From assembly GCA_963848175.1 (NCBI GenBank), contig CAWKCO010000005.1, forward strand, positions 62,001-126,000: 64,000 nt of DNA. The letters are read 5' to 3'. Position numbers and translations under genes: made by a program. Below the pieces are notes generated by a model that saw nothing but the letters and a program-made list of their open reading frames with translations, was not told the origin of the DNA and searched no databases. Below, in pieces: positions 46,638-54,832 of this stretch; position 1 is the first letter of the stretch, and each line of letters starts with the position of its first letter. The DNA is from JAMZMI01 sp963848175 (GTDB lineage Bacteria > Bacteroidota > Bacteroidia > Cytophagales > Cyclobacteriaceae).

Positions 46638-46649
46638 GTGTGGTAACAA
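46638..46649. repeat. Right inverted repeat flanking the islet lipoprotein gene
   Basis: GTGTGGTAACAA starts 2 bases after the TAA of the lipoprotein gene and pairs with 46075-46086. From 46650 to about 47060 I see no gene; a 62-codon - strand frame there matches nothing. Confidence 0.75.
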
Positions 46650-47071
46650 GCGATATGGATGAATGGCCAAACTACCAATCTGATACTTCATAGCAATTTG
46701 ACCGTGAAGCTACCCATTCTGCTGGTTTTTGTGCTTCTAGCTAACTTTATACTTTCTGGATTTAGACTTTCTGAACGCAGTGCTTCGAAGATGCCGTTGT
46801 AGGTGTTGGGCAGTTTCACTATTTTACTGTTCTTTATAGACAGATGTGGCCACTCGCCATATCTGATCGTTGGCATTTATCGAGTGTTCGTAAAAATGAC
46901 TTCTTGCATTTGAATTTTCAATGACTTAGGTTTGTTATCTATTTAGACAACATAAATGCCGACTATTATATAAAGTCCATTTGATAATTACACAAACATT
47001 GGTTGTTTGCTCCTTATTATCAGATAGTTATAAAAATTTTTCGTGTAAAAGGCTCATAGCCTCTATGTAAG

Positions 47072-47290
47072 ATAATTGACTCAATCAAAATTGATGTTTA
47101 CTCGAGAGAACATCCACCTCCTCATTTTCATGCGATTTACGCAGAGTATGAAGAATTGATAGAGATAAGCACTTTGGCAACTTATGCCGGCATTCTTCCT
47201 AGACCCCAACGAAATAAAGTAATTGAATGGGCTAAGGATAGACAAGAATATCTATTGATGAATTTTAAACGTTTGAACCCAAGGTTATGA
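47072..47290 (+). CDS. DUF4160 protein, start unclear (possibly 5'-truncated)
   Basis: The frame ending TGA 47288-47290 reads IDVYSREHPPPHFHAIYAEY, then LIEISTLATYAGILPRPQ and VIEWAKDRQEYLLMNF, the DUF4160 signature (HPPPHFH). An in-frame stop at 47057 leaves only ATA/ATT as possible starts, so the N-terminal strand of the family is short or lost. The stop overlaps the next ATG (ATGA). DUF4160 proteins usually pair with DUF2442 proteins, as here, in a putative toxin-antitoxin-like module of unknown activity. Confidence 0.7.
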   Translation: MIDSIKIDVYSREHPPPHFHAIYAEYEELIEISTLATYAGILPRPQRNKVIEWAKDRQEYLLMNFKRLNPRL

Positions 47291-47808
47291 GAAAGAAGTT
47301 GATAATTCCTAGAATAATCAAGGTTATGGAGGTTCATGAACTTGCTATTCAATGCATGTTTAACAACGGCGAAAGTAGAACTTTGAAATTTGAGGAGATT
47401 TTCAAACAATGGAACATCGGTGAAGATGATGTTGAATACCCTTTGCTAAACTTCGAAGAATTCAAGAAAGTACAGTTAAGAAATTATACACTTTCTTGGC
47501 CTAACATTTCTGTATCACTTTTATCAGACGATGGAGATGAGGAGCAACATCCCTATGAACTTAGTCCTGATCAACTGTATGAACTCAGCGAGCCCTCAGA
47601 ACCAACAGAATCTGAGAAATTTGGAAGTCTAATTAAGACAGCTAGACTCAAGGCTGGACTAACTCAGGAACAGCTTGCCCAACGCAGTGGAACATCAAGA
47701 TTTTACATTTCTAGGCTTGAAAATAACAGAACAGATGTTGAACTTTCAACATTTAGAAAGATAGTAGAAGCCGGACTTGGTAGACATTTCAAACTCATAA
47801 TTGAATGA
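47287..47808 (+). CDS. DUF2442 domain fused to an Xre-type HTH
   Basis: The 173-residue protein has an N-terminal DUF2442 domain (residues 10-80: VMEVHELAIQCMFNNGESRT, YTLSWPNISVSL), an acidic linker (LSEPSEPTESE), and a C-terminal HTH_3 domain (IKTARLKAGLTQEQLAQRSG, SRFYISRLENNRTDVELST). The fusion suggests the antitoxin/regulator of the overlapping DUF4160 gene, binding DNA through the HTH to control the pair. The module lies within the islet next to ctlX. Confidence 0.85.
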   Translation: MRKKLIIPRIIKVMEVHELAIQCMFNNGESRTLKFEEIFKQWNIGEDDVEYPLLNFEEFKKVQLRNYTLSWPNISVSLLSDDGDEEQHPYELSPDQLYELSEPSEPTESEKFGSLIKTARLKAGLTQEQLAQRSGTSRFYISRLENNRTDVELSTFRKIVEAGLGRHFKLIIE

Positions 47809-47870
47809 CGAATGCCAATAAACACTACATCCATAAGCCGGCCGCACTAAATGAGCTACCTGTCTGAACT

Positions 47871-47927
47871 CGGTGGCAGTAGTGCCAGATGCATGATGGG
47901 AGAGGTTTTTTTGAATAGGAGGTGATT
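47871..47927 (+). repeat. 57-bp direct repeat, copy 2 (diverged ctlX 3' end)
   Basis: It translates as LGGSSARCMMGEVFLNRR and stop, against YGGGSARCMMGEVFLKRR in ctlX. Ala-Arg is coded GCC AGA here and GCG CGC in ctlX, so the copies differ by synonymous changes. It is a relic of a related gene end, not a fresh tandem copy. Right border of the islet. Confidence 0.85.
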
Positions 47928-48008
47928 TTTCAGACCAAGCTCCCTGATTCTATATTTGCAGTCGTTACCAATATTTGGTACATTTGAAAGAGGCATCACA
48001 AGAACGTA

Positions 48009-48257
48009 ATGGGAAAGAATACATCAATAGCATTAGGGGATCATTTCGAAGATTTTATTTCAACAACAGTAAGGACCGGAAGGTATAATTCTGCCAGTGA
48101 AGTTATTAGAGCAGGTTTACGCTTATTGGAGGAACAGGAACAGAAGAAAAATATCCTGACCAAAGCGTTGATCGAAGGAGAAGAAAGCGGATTCATTGAA
48201 GATTTCGACCCTCAGCTTTTGTTGGAAGAACTCCATTCCAAGCATGGTCTCAAATGA
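48009..48257 (+). CDS. parD: ParD-family antitoxin
   Basis: The 82-residue protein is a ribbon-helix-helix antitoxin: MGKNTSIALGDHFEDFIS, RTGRYNSASEVIRAGLRLLE, then a helical toxin-binding tail. ATGA overlap with the ParE gene (48254-48257). It neutralises ParE and represses its own promoter. Confidence 0.93.
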   Translation: MGKNTSIALGDHFEDFISTTVRTGRYNSASEVIRAGLRLLEEQEQKKNILTKALIEGEESGFIEDFDPQLLLEELHSKHGLK

Positions 48258-48550
48258 AGTACAATACTTCATTCAAAGCTAAATTAGACCTAATTGGTAT
48301 TTGGGAATTCACGAAAGAAAAATGGTCGGAGGAACAGGCTGACAAGTATTATCAAATAATCATTGACAAATTCCTTGAAATTTGTTCAAAACCTGATTTG
48401 GGAAAAAATTACGATGACTTAAGAAGTGGTTATCGTGGCGCAATTGTTAAATCACACATCGTTTTTTATAGAACATCTAATCAGAATACAATTGAGATTA
48501 TCAGGGTTTTACATCAACGTATGGATTATAAAAGCCGAATAACGAATTGA
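48254..48550 (+). CDS. parE: ParE-family toxin
   Basis: The 98-residue RelE/ParE-fold protein has YNTSFKAKLDLIGIWEFTKE, YDDLRSGYRGAIVKSHIVFY and IIRVLHQRMDYKSRI, the typical C-terminal motif. ParE toxins poison DNA gyrase. Co-translated with parD. It sits just outside the islet bounded by the ctlX repeats. Confidence 0.93.
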   Translation: MKYNTSFKAKLDLIGIWEFTKEKWSEEQADKYYQIIIDKFLEICSKPDLGKNYDDLRSGYRGAIVKSHIVFYRTSNQNTIEIIRVLHQRMDYKSRITN

Positions 48551-48632
48551 ATCTCATAGTACAGATGCTCCTACGATAACAAGCTGTTCACAAGCTAATT
48601 TCTCTTTTCGCTAAATATCAACTCCCCCTAGC

Positions 48633-48659
48633 GCCAACGAGGTTTGAAACCTCATCGGC
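48633..48659. repeat. 27-base palindrome in the gap before argS
   Basis: GCCAACGAGGTTT and its near inverse AAACCTCATCGGC (11 of 13 pairs) around one base. It lacks a T tail. The rest of 48551-48817 shows no gene; the argS promoter should lie here. Confidence 0.6.
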
Positions 48660-48817
48660 ACGACCCAACGAAACTCCACAGTATTTCCACGATTTTCACT
48701 GAGCTAGTTTAACTTCGCATTCCTAATACAATCCAATTATTCCCAAACTACAAAACAGTCAGGAATAGGCGCAGCAATCAAACCATTCTGCGAGGATAAA
48801 TCATCGGAAGACGAAAA

Positions 48818-50608
48818 ATGAGAAACATAGAATTACAGCTTCAAAAAGACCTTTCAGCGGCATTTAAAACCCTCTTTCAAATAGAAGTAGCCGAGGATAA
48901 AATCAGCTTGCAACCTACTAGAAAGGAATTTGATGGGACGCACACGCTTGTGGTGTTTCCGTATGCCAAGGAAGCCAAATTGAAGCCTGAGGATTTAGGA
49001 GCGGCGCTAGGTGAGCATCTAAAAGCTCACTCTGAGCTCGTGGGTGGATACAACGTTGTAAAGGGTTTCTTGAATCTTGAAATCAATGATGCTACTTGGA
49101 TCGATACCTTGAAGGTCATTTCCCAAGCAAAAGATTTCGGTATTTTGCCTGCCAATGGACAAAAAGTAATGGTGGAATTTTCTTCACCTAACACGAACAA
49201 ACCACTTCATTTGGGGCACTTAAGAAATAACTTCTTGGGTGATTCTGTGTCCAAAATACTGGATGCTGCTGGATATGACGTGATGAAAGTCAATTTGGTC
49301 AACGATCGAGGCATTCACATCTGCAAGTCTATGCTGGCCTATCAGAAATTTGGGGAAGGTGAGACGCCTGAGTCGGCTGGAATGAAAGGCGATCACCTGA
49401 TAGGAAAATATTACGTCCGCTTTGATCAGGAGTACAAGAAAGAGATACTGGCGCTTGTAGAAGCAGGGATGGACGCTGAGGAAGCAAAAAAGAAAGCTCC
49501 GCTGATGCTCGCGGCTCAGGCCATGCTACAACAATGGGAAGAAGGTGAGGCCGCTACTGTCGTACTGTGGAAGCAGATGAACGGCTGGGTATATGAAGGC
49601 TTTGATGCTTCTTATGCGACCATGGGCATTTCTTTTGACAAAATATATCACGAGTCGGAGACTTATTTGCTTGGAAAAGATATTGTGGATGAGGGGCTGA
49701 GCAAAAACGTGTTTTTCCAAAAGGATGATAAATCTGTTTGGATAGACCTGACAGCCGACAAGATGGACGAAAAACTCGTGCTTCGTGGAGATGGAACTTC
49801 GGTGTACATCACTCAGGATATGGGTACTTGTGATTTTAAGCATAAGGACTTTGCTTTTGACAAGTCTGTGTATGTGGTGGGCAATGAGCAGGATTATCAC
49901 TTCAAGGTTTTGTTTAAAATCATGGAGAAGCTGGGGCGTCCTTATTCCGAAGGTTTGTATCATTTGTCTTATGGGATGGTGGATTTACCATCCGGCAAAA
50001 TGAAATCCCGTGAGGGCACAGTAGTGGATGCCGATGATCTGATGCAAGAGATGTTTGAAACCGCCGAAAAGCAAACACGCGAGCTTGGTAAAATAGACGC
50101 ACTCACCGAAGAGCAAGCAGAAGAACTCTATCGGATGCTAGGTTTGGGCGCTCTGAAATACTTTTTATTGAAAGTTGATCCTAAGAAGCGTATGCTTTTT
50201 GATCCTCAAGAGTCTATCGAGTTTCAGGGGAATACTGGGCCATTTATCCAATATACCCACGCACGTATTTCTGCCATTCTTAGAAGAGCAGAAGGATTGG
50301 GCGTGGCAAAGGAATTTGAAGCAAAGGCTGTTTCTGAGTTGCATCCACGTGAGTTGGAGGTGGTTAGTAAATTGGTGGCTTTTCCGTCCACGGTCAAGTT
50401 GGCAGCAGAAGAATATGCTCCTTCGGTAGTGGCAAATTACGTTTATGACCTTGCCAAAGCATACAATGGCTTCTATCAGGAAGTTCAGATTTTCAATGAA
50501 GATGATAGCGAAAAGGTGAAAATGCGCATAGCACTTTCGGCATCAGTGGCAAAAGTCATCAACAAGGCCATGGGATTGCTGGGGGTGGTTGTGCCAGAGA
50601 GGATGTAA
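48818..50608 (+). CDS. argS: Arginyl-tRNA synthetase
   Basis: The 596-residue class I synthetase has an N-terminal Add-1 domain (about 1-110), VEFSSPNTNKPLHLGHLRNN (HIGH box as HLGH), the KMSKS-like SGKMKSREGTVVDADDL, and a DALR anticodon-binding domain ending VVVPERM. The signature QYTHARISAILRRAE is in the usual place. It charges tRNA-Arg in the cytoplasm. The next gene, menA, begins 13 bases later, so they may be co-transcribed. Confidence 0.97.
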   Translation: MRNIELQLQKDLSAAFKTLFQIEVAEDKISLQPTRKEFDGTHTLVVFPYAKEAKLKPEDLGAALGEHLKAHSELVGGYNVVKGFLNLEINDATWIDTLKVISQAKDFGILPANGQKVMVEFSSPNTNKPLHLGHLRNNFLGDSVSKILDAAGYDVMKVNLVNDRGIHICKSMLAYQKFGEGETPESAGMKGDHLIGKYYVRFDQEYKKEILALVEAGMDAEEAKKKAPLMLAAQAMLQQWEEGEAATVVLWKQMNGWVYEGFDASYATMGISFDKIYHESETYLLGKDIVDEGLSKNVFFQKDDKSVWIDLTADKMDEKLVLRGDGTSVYITQDMGTCDFKHKDFAFDKSVYVVGNEQDYHFKVLFKIMEKLGRPYSEGLYHLSYGMVDLPSGKMKSREGTVVDADDLMQEMFETAEKQTRELGKIDALTEEQAEELYRMLGLGALKYFLLKVDPKKRMLFDPQESIEFQGNTGPFIQYTHARISAILRRAEGLGVAKEFEAKAVSELHPRELEVVSKLVAFPSTVKLAAEEYAPSVVANYVYDLAKAYNGFYQEVQIFNEDDSEKVKMRIALSASVAKVINKAMGLLGVVVPERM

Positions 50609-50621
50609 CGTTTAAGGTAAT

Positions 50622-51518
50622 ATGAAAAACATCAAACCATGGATTCAAGCGTTTCGGCTTAGAACTTTGCCCTTGGCATTTTCCTCCATCTTATTAGCAG
50701 GTTTTTTAGCGAGTGGTCAGGGAGTTTTTGATGGTGTGATTCTCACACTTTGTCTGGTGACGACACTCTTTTTGCAGGTGCTTTCCAATCTGGCCAACGA
50801 TTACGGAGATGCCGTGTCCGGAGTAGATAGTGAAAAAAGGGAAGGGCCGAGCCGAGCGGTACAAGCTGGACTCATCACCAAGGAGCAAATGAAACGCGCT
50901 TTGTTTATCTGTGGTTTTCTAGCGTTTTTTAGTGGTTCTGCACTGATCATCTATGCCTTTCCCAATCGTTGGACGCATATATTTGGATTTACACTATTGG
51001 GAATGAGCGCCATTGCCGCAGCAATCAAATACACAGTAGGCAAGCGTCCTTATGGATATGCAGGATTTGGAGATGTGTTTGTGCTTTTGTTTTTCGGGTA
51101 TGTAGGCGTAATGGGAAGTTACTTTTTGTATGCTCAAACGATCGATTGGTGGATGCTCCTTCCTGCCACGGCTTGCGGACTTTTGTCAGTTGGAGTGTTG
51201 AATGTCAACAATATTCGAGACATTGAATCGGATCGCGTTTCAGGAAAAAACAGTATTCCTGTTCGCCTAGGCAGGTCAAAGGCAGTATGGTATCATTGGT
51301 CGTTATTGTTGTTGGCGGTGATTTGTGCCATCGTTTATGGGATTCAATTTCAGTTCTCAGGGTTACAGTGGCTTTTTACTTTGTGTTTCCCGCTTGTTTT
51401 CATCAATGCGAGAGCCGTTTACGTGAAAAGAACGGCAAAAGAATTAGACCCTTTTTTGAAACAATTAGCGCTCACTACGTTATTATTCGTATTACTTTTC
51501 GGTTGGGCGGTGGCATAA
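50622..51518 (+). CDS. menA: 1,4-dihydroxy-2-naphthoate polyprenyltransferase
   Basis: The 298-residue UbiA-family protein has about eight membrane helices. The two Asp-rich motifs are NDYGDAVSGVDSEKR and NNIRDIESDRVSGKN. It attaches the polyprenyl chain to dihydroxynaphthoate in menaquinone synthesis, in line with a respiring Bacteroidota. Adjacent to argS; no other men genes are in the window. Confidence 0.94.
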   Translation: MKNIKPWIQAFRLRTLPLAFSSILLAGFLASGQGVFDGVILTLCLVTTLFLQVLSNLANDYGDAVSGVDSEKREGPSRAVQAGLITKEQMKRALFICGFLAFFSGSALIIYAFPNRWTHIFGFTLLGMSAIAAAIKYTVGKRPYGYAGFGDVFVLLFFGYVGVMGSYFLYAQTIDWWMLLPATACGLLSVGVLNVNNIRDIESDRVSGKNSIPVRLGRSKAVWYHWSLLLLAVICAIVYGIQFQFSGLQWLFTLCFPLVFINARAVYVKRTAKELDPFLKQLALTTLLFVLLFGWAVA

Positions 51519-51535
51519 AGCACAGTCCCATTGCA

Positions 51536-51564
51536 TTGTAAAAAAAGAATATTTCTTATCTTAG
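51536..51564 (+). promoter_or_regulatory. Candidate Bacteroidota promoter of the universal stress gene
   Basis: TTG (51536-51538) and TATCTTAG (51557-51564; one mismatch to TAnnTTTG) are spaced by 18 bases, like the -33/-7 elements of this phylum. Transcription would begin near 51570, 15 bases before the ATG. Confidence 0.5.
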
Positions 51565-51585
51565 ATTGCACTTAAACCAAGACCA

Positions 51586-52437
51586 ATGAATAAAATACTC
51601 GTTCCCTATGACTTTTCTGATGTAGCACTTCATGCATTGAATTTTGCCGCTGATTTGTCGAGAAAAGCAAGCAACTGTAGTGTTACGCTAATCAACGTAA
51701 TTGAGCATCCAACGCCAGAGACATTTAAGACGATGGGAGTAGTAGGATATGATCCTATGGAAGCCGTCTACATCAAGCAGATGATCATCACCATGGAGGA
51801 AAAGATGAAGTCCATTATGGCAGAAGACAAATACAAGGATATTTCCTTGAATTATAAAATTGTGATCGGTCATCCATTCAAGGAAATTACGAATGAAATC
51901 ACCACCGAAAATGTTGAGTTGGTAGTGATGGGAACTTCAGGAGCTGATGGAGCGGAAGAATTTTTAGTGGGTTCCAATGCAGAGCGCATGGTACGTTTCT
52001 CTAAGTGTCCAGTGATTACGATCAATGAAGCCACTAATGTGAATGAAATTCAGGATATCGTTTTTGCTTCAAATTTCCATGATATTTCAGATTCGTTTGT
52101 TGAGCATGTAAAGAGAATTCAGCGTGTGTTTGATGCCGAGCTGCGAATAGTGAAAGTTAACACACCATCAAGTTTCACTTCTTCAAGAGAAGACAAGAGA
52201 ATCATAGAGGAGTTTGTTTCCAAATTTGATATCAAAAATTACACAATTGATGTATATAATGATAGCAATGAAGAGGAGGGGATCGTATCGTTTTCAGAAG
52301 ATATTGACGCGGATATGATTGCTCTGGGAACAAAACAAAGAAAGGGAGTTGGTCATTTTATCAAAGGGAGTATTGCCGAAGATATTGTAAACCATTCTAA
52401 GCTTCCTGTTTGGACTTTTGGATTGGATGTAGAATAA
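51586..52437 (+). CDS. Tandem-domain universal stress protein
   Basis: The 283-residue protein has two UspA domains. The first (1-150) has ILVPYDFSDVALHALNFAA and VVMGTSGADGAEEFLVGSNA, with the ATP-binding-type G-x2-G-x9-G(S/T) motif partly kept. The second (155-283) has IVFASNFHDISDSFVEHV and ALGTKQRKGVGHFIKGSIAE. Cytoplasmic; stress or nucleotide sensing. It is followed by a strong terminator and so is probably a single-gene unit. Confidence 0.92.
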   Translation: MNKILVPYDFSDVALHALNFAADLSRKASNCSVTLINVIEHPTPETFKTMGVVGYDPMEAVYIKQMIITMEEKMKSIMAEDKYKDISLNYKIVIGHPFKEITNEITTENVELVVMGTSGADGAEEFLVGSNAERMVRFSKCPVITINEATNVNEIQDIVFASNFHDISDSFVEHVKRIQRVFDAELRIVKVNTPSSFTSSREDKRIIEEFVSKFDIKNYTIDVYNDSNEEEGIVSFSEDIDADMIALGTKQRKGVGHFIKGSIAEDIVNHSKLPVWTFGLDVE

Positions 52438-52461
52438 ATGATTGAAAGAATAAATTAAATA

Positions 52462-52487
52462 AAGCCCCGTAAGCCGGGGCTTTTTTA
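52462..52487 (+). terminator. Intrinsic terminator after the universal stress gene
   Basis: AAGCCCCG, loop TAAGC, CGGGGCTT, then TTTTT. It insulates the histidine operon that starts about 45 bases later. Confidence 0.93.
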
Positions 52488-52521
52488 TTGCCCTTTCGTT
52501 TAGATATTACTGCTTTCATCT

Positions 52522-52529
52522 TAGATTTG
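52522..52529 (+). promoter_or_regulatory. Promoter -7 element of the his operon
   Basis: TAGATTTG matches the Bacteroidota TAnnTTTG element exactly. It ends 4 bases before the leader-peptide ATG, so transcription would start at or next to that ATG and the leader peptide would be translated with little or no 5' untranslated region. I see no convincing -33 partner. Confidence 0.45.
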
Positions 52530-52533
52530 CCAC

Positions 52534-52578
52534 ATGAGAGCAACGCAGAAAAATCACGGGCATCATCACCATCATTGA
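52534..52578 (+). CDS. Histidine operon leader peptide
   Basis: The 14-residue frame MRATQKNHGHHHHH with stop TGA contains six His codons, five of them in a row. It lies about 70 bases before hisG. Such His-rich leader peptides sense charged tRNA-His: a ribosome stalled on the His codons changes the folding of the following RNA. It is too short for routine gene callers. No other His-rich frame exists nearby. Confidence 0.9.
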   Translation: MRATQKNHGHHHHH

Positions 52579-52620
52579 TACCAATTTCCCTCGGTATTGC
52601 CCTAGTGTTGTTTATTTTCG
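52550..52620 (+). promoter_or_regulatory. Attenuator-like RNA region of the his operon
   Basis: Two competing pairings are visible after and within the leader frame. ATACC (52578-52582) can pair with GGTAT (52593-52597). Alternatively CACGGGCA, within the His codons (52556-52563), can pair with TGCCC-TA-GTG (52598-52607). A T-rich stretch TTGTTTATTTT follows (52608-52618). Ribosome position on the His codons would decide which forms. The helices are short, so the exact terminator structure is uncertain. Confidence 0.55.
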
Positions 52621-52649
52621 CCAATATTTCTATCATATAACCATTTATC

Positions 52650-53507
52650 ATGTCAATACTCAAAGTTGCAGTTCAGAAGTCAGGTAGACTTAGTGAGGAT
52701 TCTTTGAACCTTTTTAACGAATGTGGAATCAAATTCAATAACGGAGCAAAGAAGCTGAAAGCTCAGTCAAGCAACTTTCCAATCGAATTTCTGTTTTTGC
52801 GCGATGATGATATTCCAGGATATGTAGAAGATGGAATTGCCGATATAGGTATCGTAGGCCAAAATGTGCACGAAGAATACCTCAAGGACGTAGAAGTCGT
52901 GAAATATCTTGGGTTTTCAAAATGTCGTTTGTCTTTGGCCATTCCAAGAGAAGATGAGTACACAGGAATCGAGTTTTTTCAGGGTAAAAACATTGCGACC
53001 TCTTACCCGAATATATTAAAGAAGTATTTGAAGGAGAAAAACATTACTGCCGAGGTTCACGAAATCAGCGGGTCGGTAGAGATTGCTCCGGGCATTGGCT
53101 TGGCAGAAGGAATTTGCGATATTGTGAGCTCTGGAAGCACACTACTGAGCAATGGCCTGAAAGAAGTAGAAACTGTGACTAAGTCTGAGGCTGTAATGGT
53201 GGCCAGTAGATCCATGGGTGCTGCGCAGAAAGAGATATTGGCACAATTGATTTTTAGAATCAACGCCGTGTTAGAAGGTAAAAACAGTAAATATGTTTTG
53301 TTGAATGCTCCTAACGAAAATATTGATAAAATCATTTCTCTTTTGCCAGGAATGAGAAGTCCAACGGTGCTTCCATTGGCACAAGAAGGATGGAGTAGCA
53401 TTCACTCTGTGATTAATGAGGATGATTTTTGGGGAAGTATTGAAAAGCTCCGTGAGGCAGGTGCCGAAGGTGTACTTGTAGTGCCTATTGAAAAAATGAT
53501 CAAATAA
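52650..53507 (+). CDS. hisG: ATP phosphoribosyltransferase, long form
   Basis: The 285-residue long-form HisG has catalytic domains with VAVQKSGRLSEDSLNLF, DIGIVGQNVHEEYL and ISGSVEIAPGIGLAEGICDIVSS (the phosphate-binding loop lies around its end). The C-terminal ACT-like regulatory domain (about 215-285: MRSPTVLPLAQEGWSSIHSV) is the one that binds histidine. It catalyses the first, feedback-inhibited step of histidine synthesis. Its TAA overlaps the hisD ATG (TAATG). The His leader peptide lies just upstream. Confidence 0.96.
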   Translation: MSILKVAVQKSGRLSEDSLNLFNECGIKFNNGAKKLKAQSSNFPIEFLFLRDDDIPGYVEDGIADIGIVGQNVHEEYLKDVEVVKYLGFSKCRLSLAIPREDEYTGIEFFQGKNIATSYPNILKKYLKEKNITAEVHEISGSVEIAPGIGLAEGICDIVSSGSTLLSNGLKEVETVTKSEAVMVASRSMGAAQKEILAQLIFRINAVLEGKNSKYVLLNAPNENIDKIISLLPGMRSPTVLPLAQEGWSSIHSVINEDDFWGSIEKLREAGAEGVLVVPIEKMIK

Positions 53508-54832
53508 TGATTGCGATTTATAATAGTCCAGCAAAGAAAGAATTGAAGGAAATCTTAAAGAGACCTTCCTTTGATCAAACCAAAATCAATAAAATTGTCC
53601 GCCCAATATTGGACAAAGTTCAACGCGGTGGTGATGCGGCATTGAAGAAGCTGGCCTTAGAATATGATCATGTAGAGTTAAATGATTTGTGGGTTTCTGA
53701 AAAGGAATTTGCTACTGCTGATCAACAGGTTCTTGAGACCTTAAAAGAGGCCATTCAAGTGGCTTATGACAATATTTACCGTTTTCACGAAGCACAAAAG
53801 CAAGCAGATCTCGTGATGGAGATGATGCCTGGAGTGATTTGTAAACGCAAGTCTGTTCCGATTCAAAAAGTAGGATTGTATGTGCCGGGTGGGACAGCAC
53901 CATTATTTTCTACGGTTTTGATGTTGGCTATTCCTGCTAAGATTGCGGGATGTAGAGAAATTATTTTGGCATCTCCGACCAATAGATTAGGAGAAATAAA
54001 TCCAGTCGTTTTGTATACTGCAAAGCTGGTGGGGGTAACGAAAGTGTTGAAGGTAGGAGGAGCTCAAGCGATTGCAGCAATGGCCTATGGTACGGAGAGC
54101 GTTTCTAAAGTACACAAAATATTTGGCCCTGGGAATCAATACGTGACAGCTGCTAAGCAACTTGTCGCTCAAAGTGAAGTGTCTATTGATATGCCTGCCG
54201 GGCCTTCGGAGGTGATGGTGGTAGTGGATGAGAGTTCGGATGCATCTTTTGCGGCAGCAGACTTGCTTTCTCAAGCAGAGCATGGCGTAGATAGTCAGGT
54301 GATTTTGATTGCGACTACAGAAGAAAAAGCCAACGAAATAAATGCAGAAGTAGTAAGGCAGCTGGCAAAGCTCTCCCGAAAGGATTTGGCAGCACAAGCA
54401 CTTGAAAAAAGCAGCATTATTGTCGAGTCTGATCCAGATAAAATCCTTCGAATTATCAATAAATATGGCCCGGAACATTTGATTATCAATACAAAAAATG
54501 CGGATGAATTGGCAGATCAGGTAGAGAATGCTGGTTCCATTTTTATTGGAGCATATACACCAGAATCAGCGGGAGATTACGCTTCTGGTACCAATCATAC
54601 ACTTCCAACGAGTGGATGGGCCAAGTCATTTAGCGGTGTTTCTTTGGATAGCTATGTGAAGAAAATCACCTATCAGAGCATAGATGAGGAGGGTTTGTTG
54701 ATTTTGGGGCCAACAATAGAAAAAATGGCCGAAGCAGAAATGCTGGATGCGCATAAAAATGCCGTAACGATAAGATTGAAAAAATTGCGAGCTGATGGAA
54801 TCACCGGAAAGATTAATAAGAAAGCACCTTAA
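53507..54832 (+). CDS. hisD: Histidinol dehydrogenase
   Basis: The 441-residue protein has the HisD signatures KVGLYVPGGTAPLFSTVLML, IFGPGNQYVTAAKQLV, IDMPAGPSEVMVV and LLSQAEHGVDSQVI (the zinc and NAD region). SAGDYASGTNHTLPTSGWA is near the C-terminus. It oxidises histidinol to histidine in two steps. Translationally coupled to hisG upstream and overlapping hisC by 38 bases downstream. Confidence 0.97.
   Translation: MIAIYNSPAKKELKEILKRPSFDQTKINKIVRPILDKVQRGGDAALKKLALEYDHVELNDLWVSEKEFATADQQVLETLKEAIQVAYDNIYRFHEAQKQADLVMEMMPGVICKRKSVPIQKVGLYVPGGTAPLFSTVLMLAIPAKIAGCREIILASPTNRLGEINPVVLYTAKLVGVTKVLKVGGAQAIAAMAYGTESVSKVHKIFGPGNQYVTAAKQLVAQSEVSIDMPAGPSEVMVVVDESSDASFAAADLLSQAEHGVDSQVILIATTEEKANEINAEVVRQLAKLSRKDLAAQALEKSSIIVESDPDKILRIINKYGPEHLIINTKNADELADQVENAGSIFIGAYTPESAGDYASGTNHTLPTSGWAKSFSGVSLDSYVKKITYQSIDEEGLLILGPTIEKMAEAEMLDAHKNAVTIRLKKLRADGITGKINKKAP

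Noticed and set aside
46688..46876. 62-codon - strand frame beginning MPTIRYGEW
   Set aside because: The start recalls DUF4160 N-termini, but it is on the wrong strand for the module at 47072 and the rest has no similarity.
48633..48659. Terminator of the parDE unit
   Set aside because: The palindrome has no following T run on either strand and has mismatches near its base.
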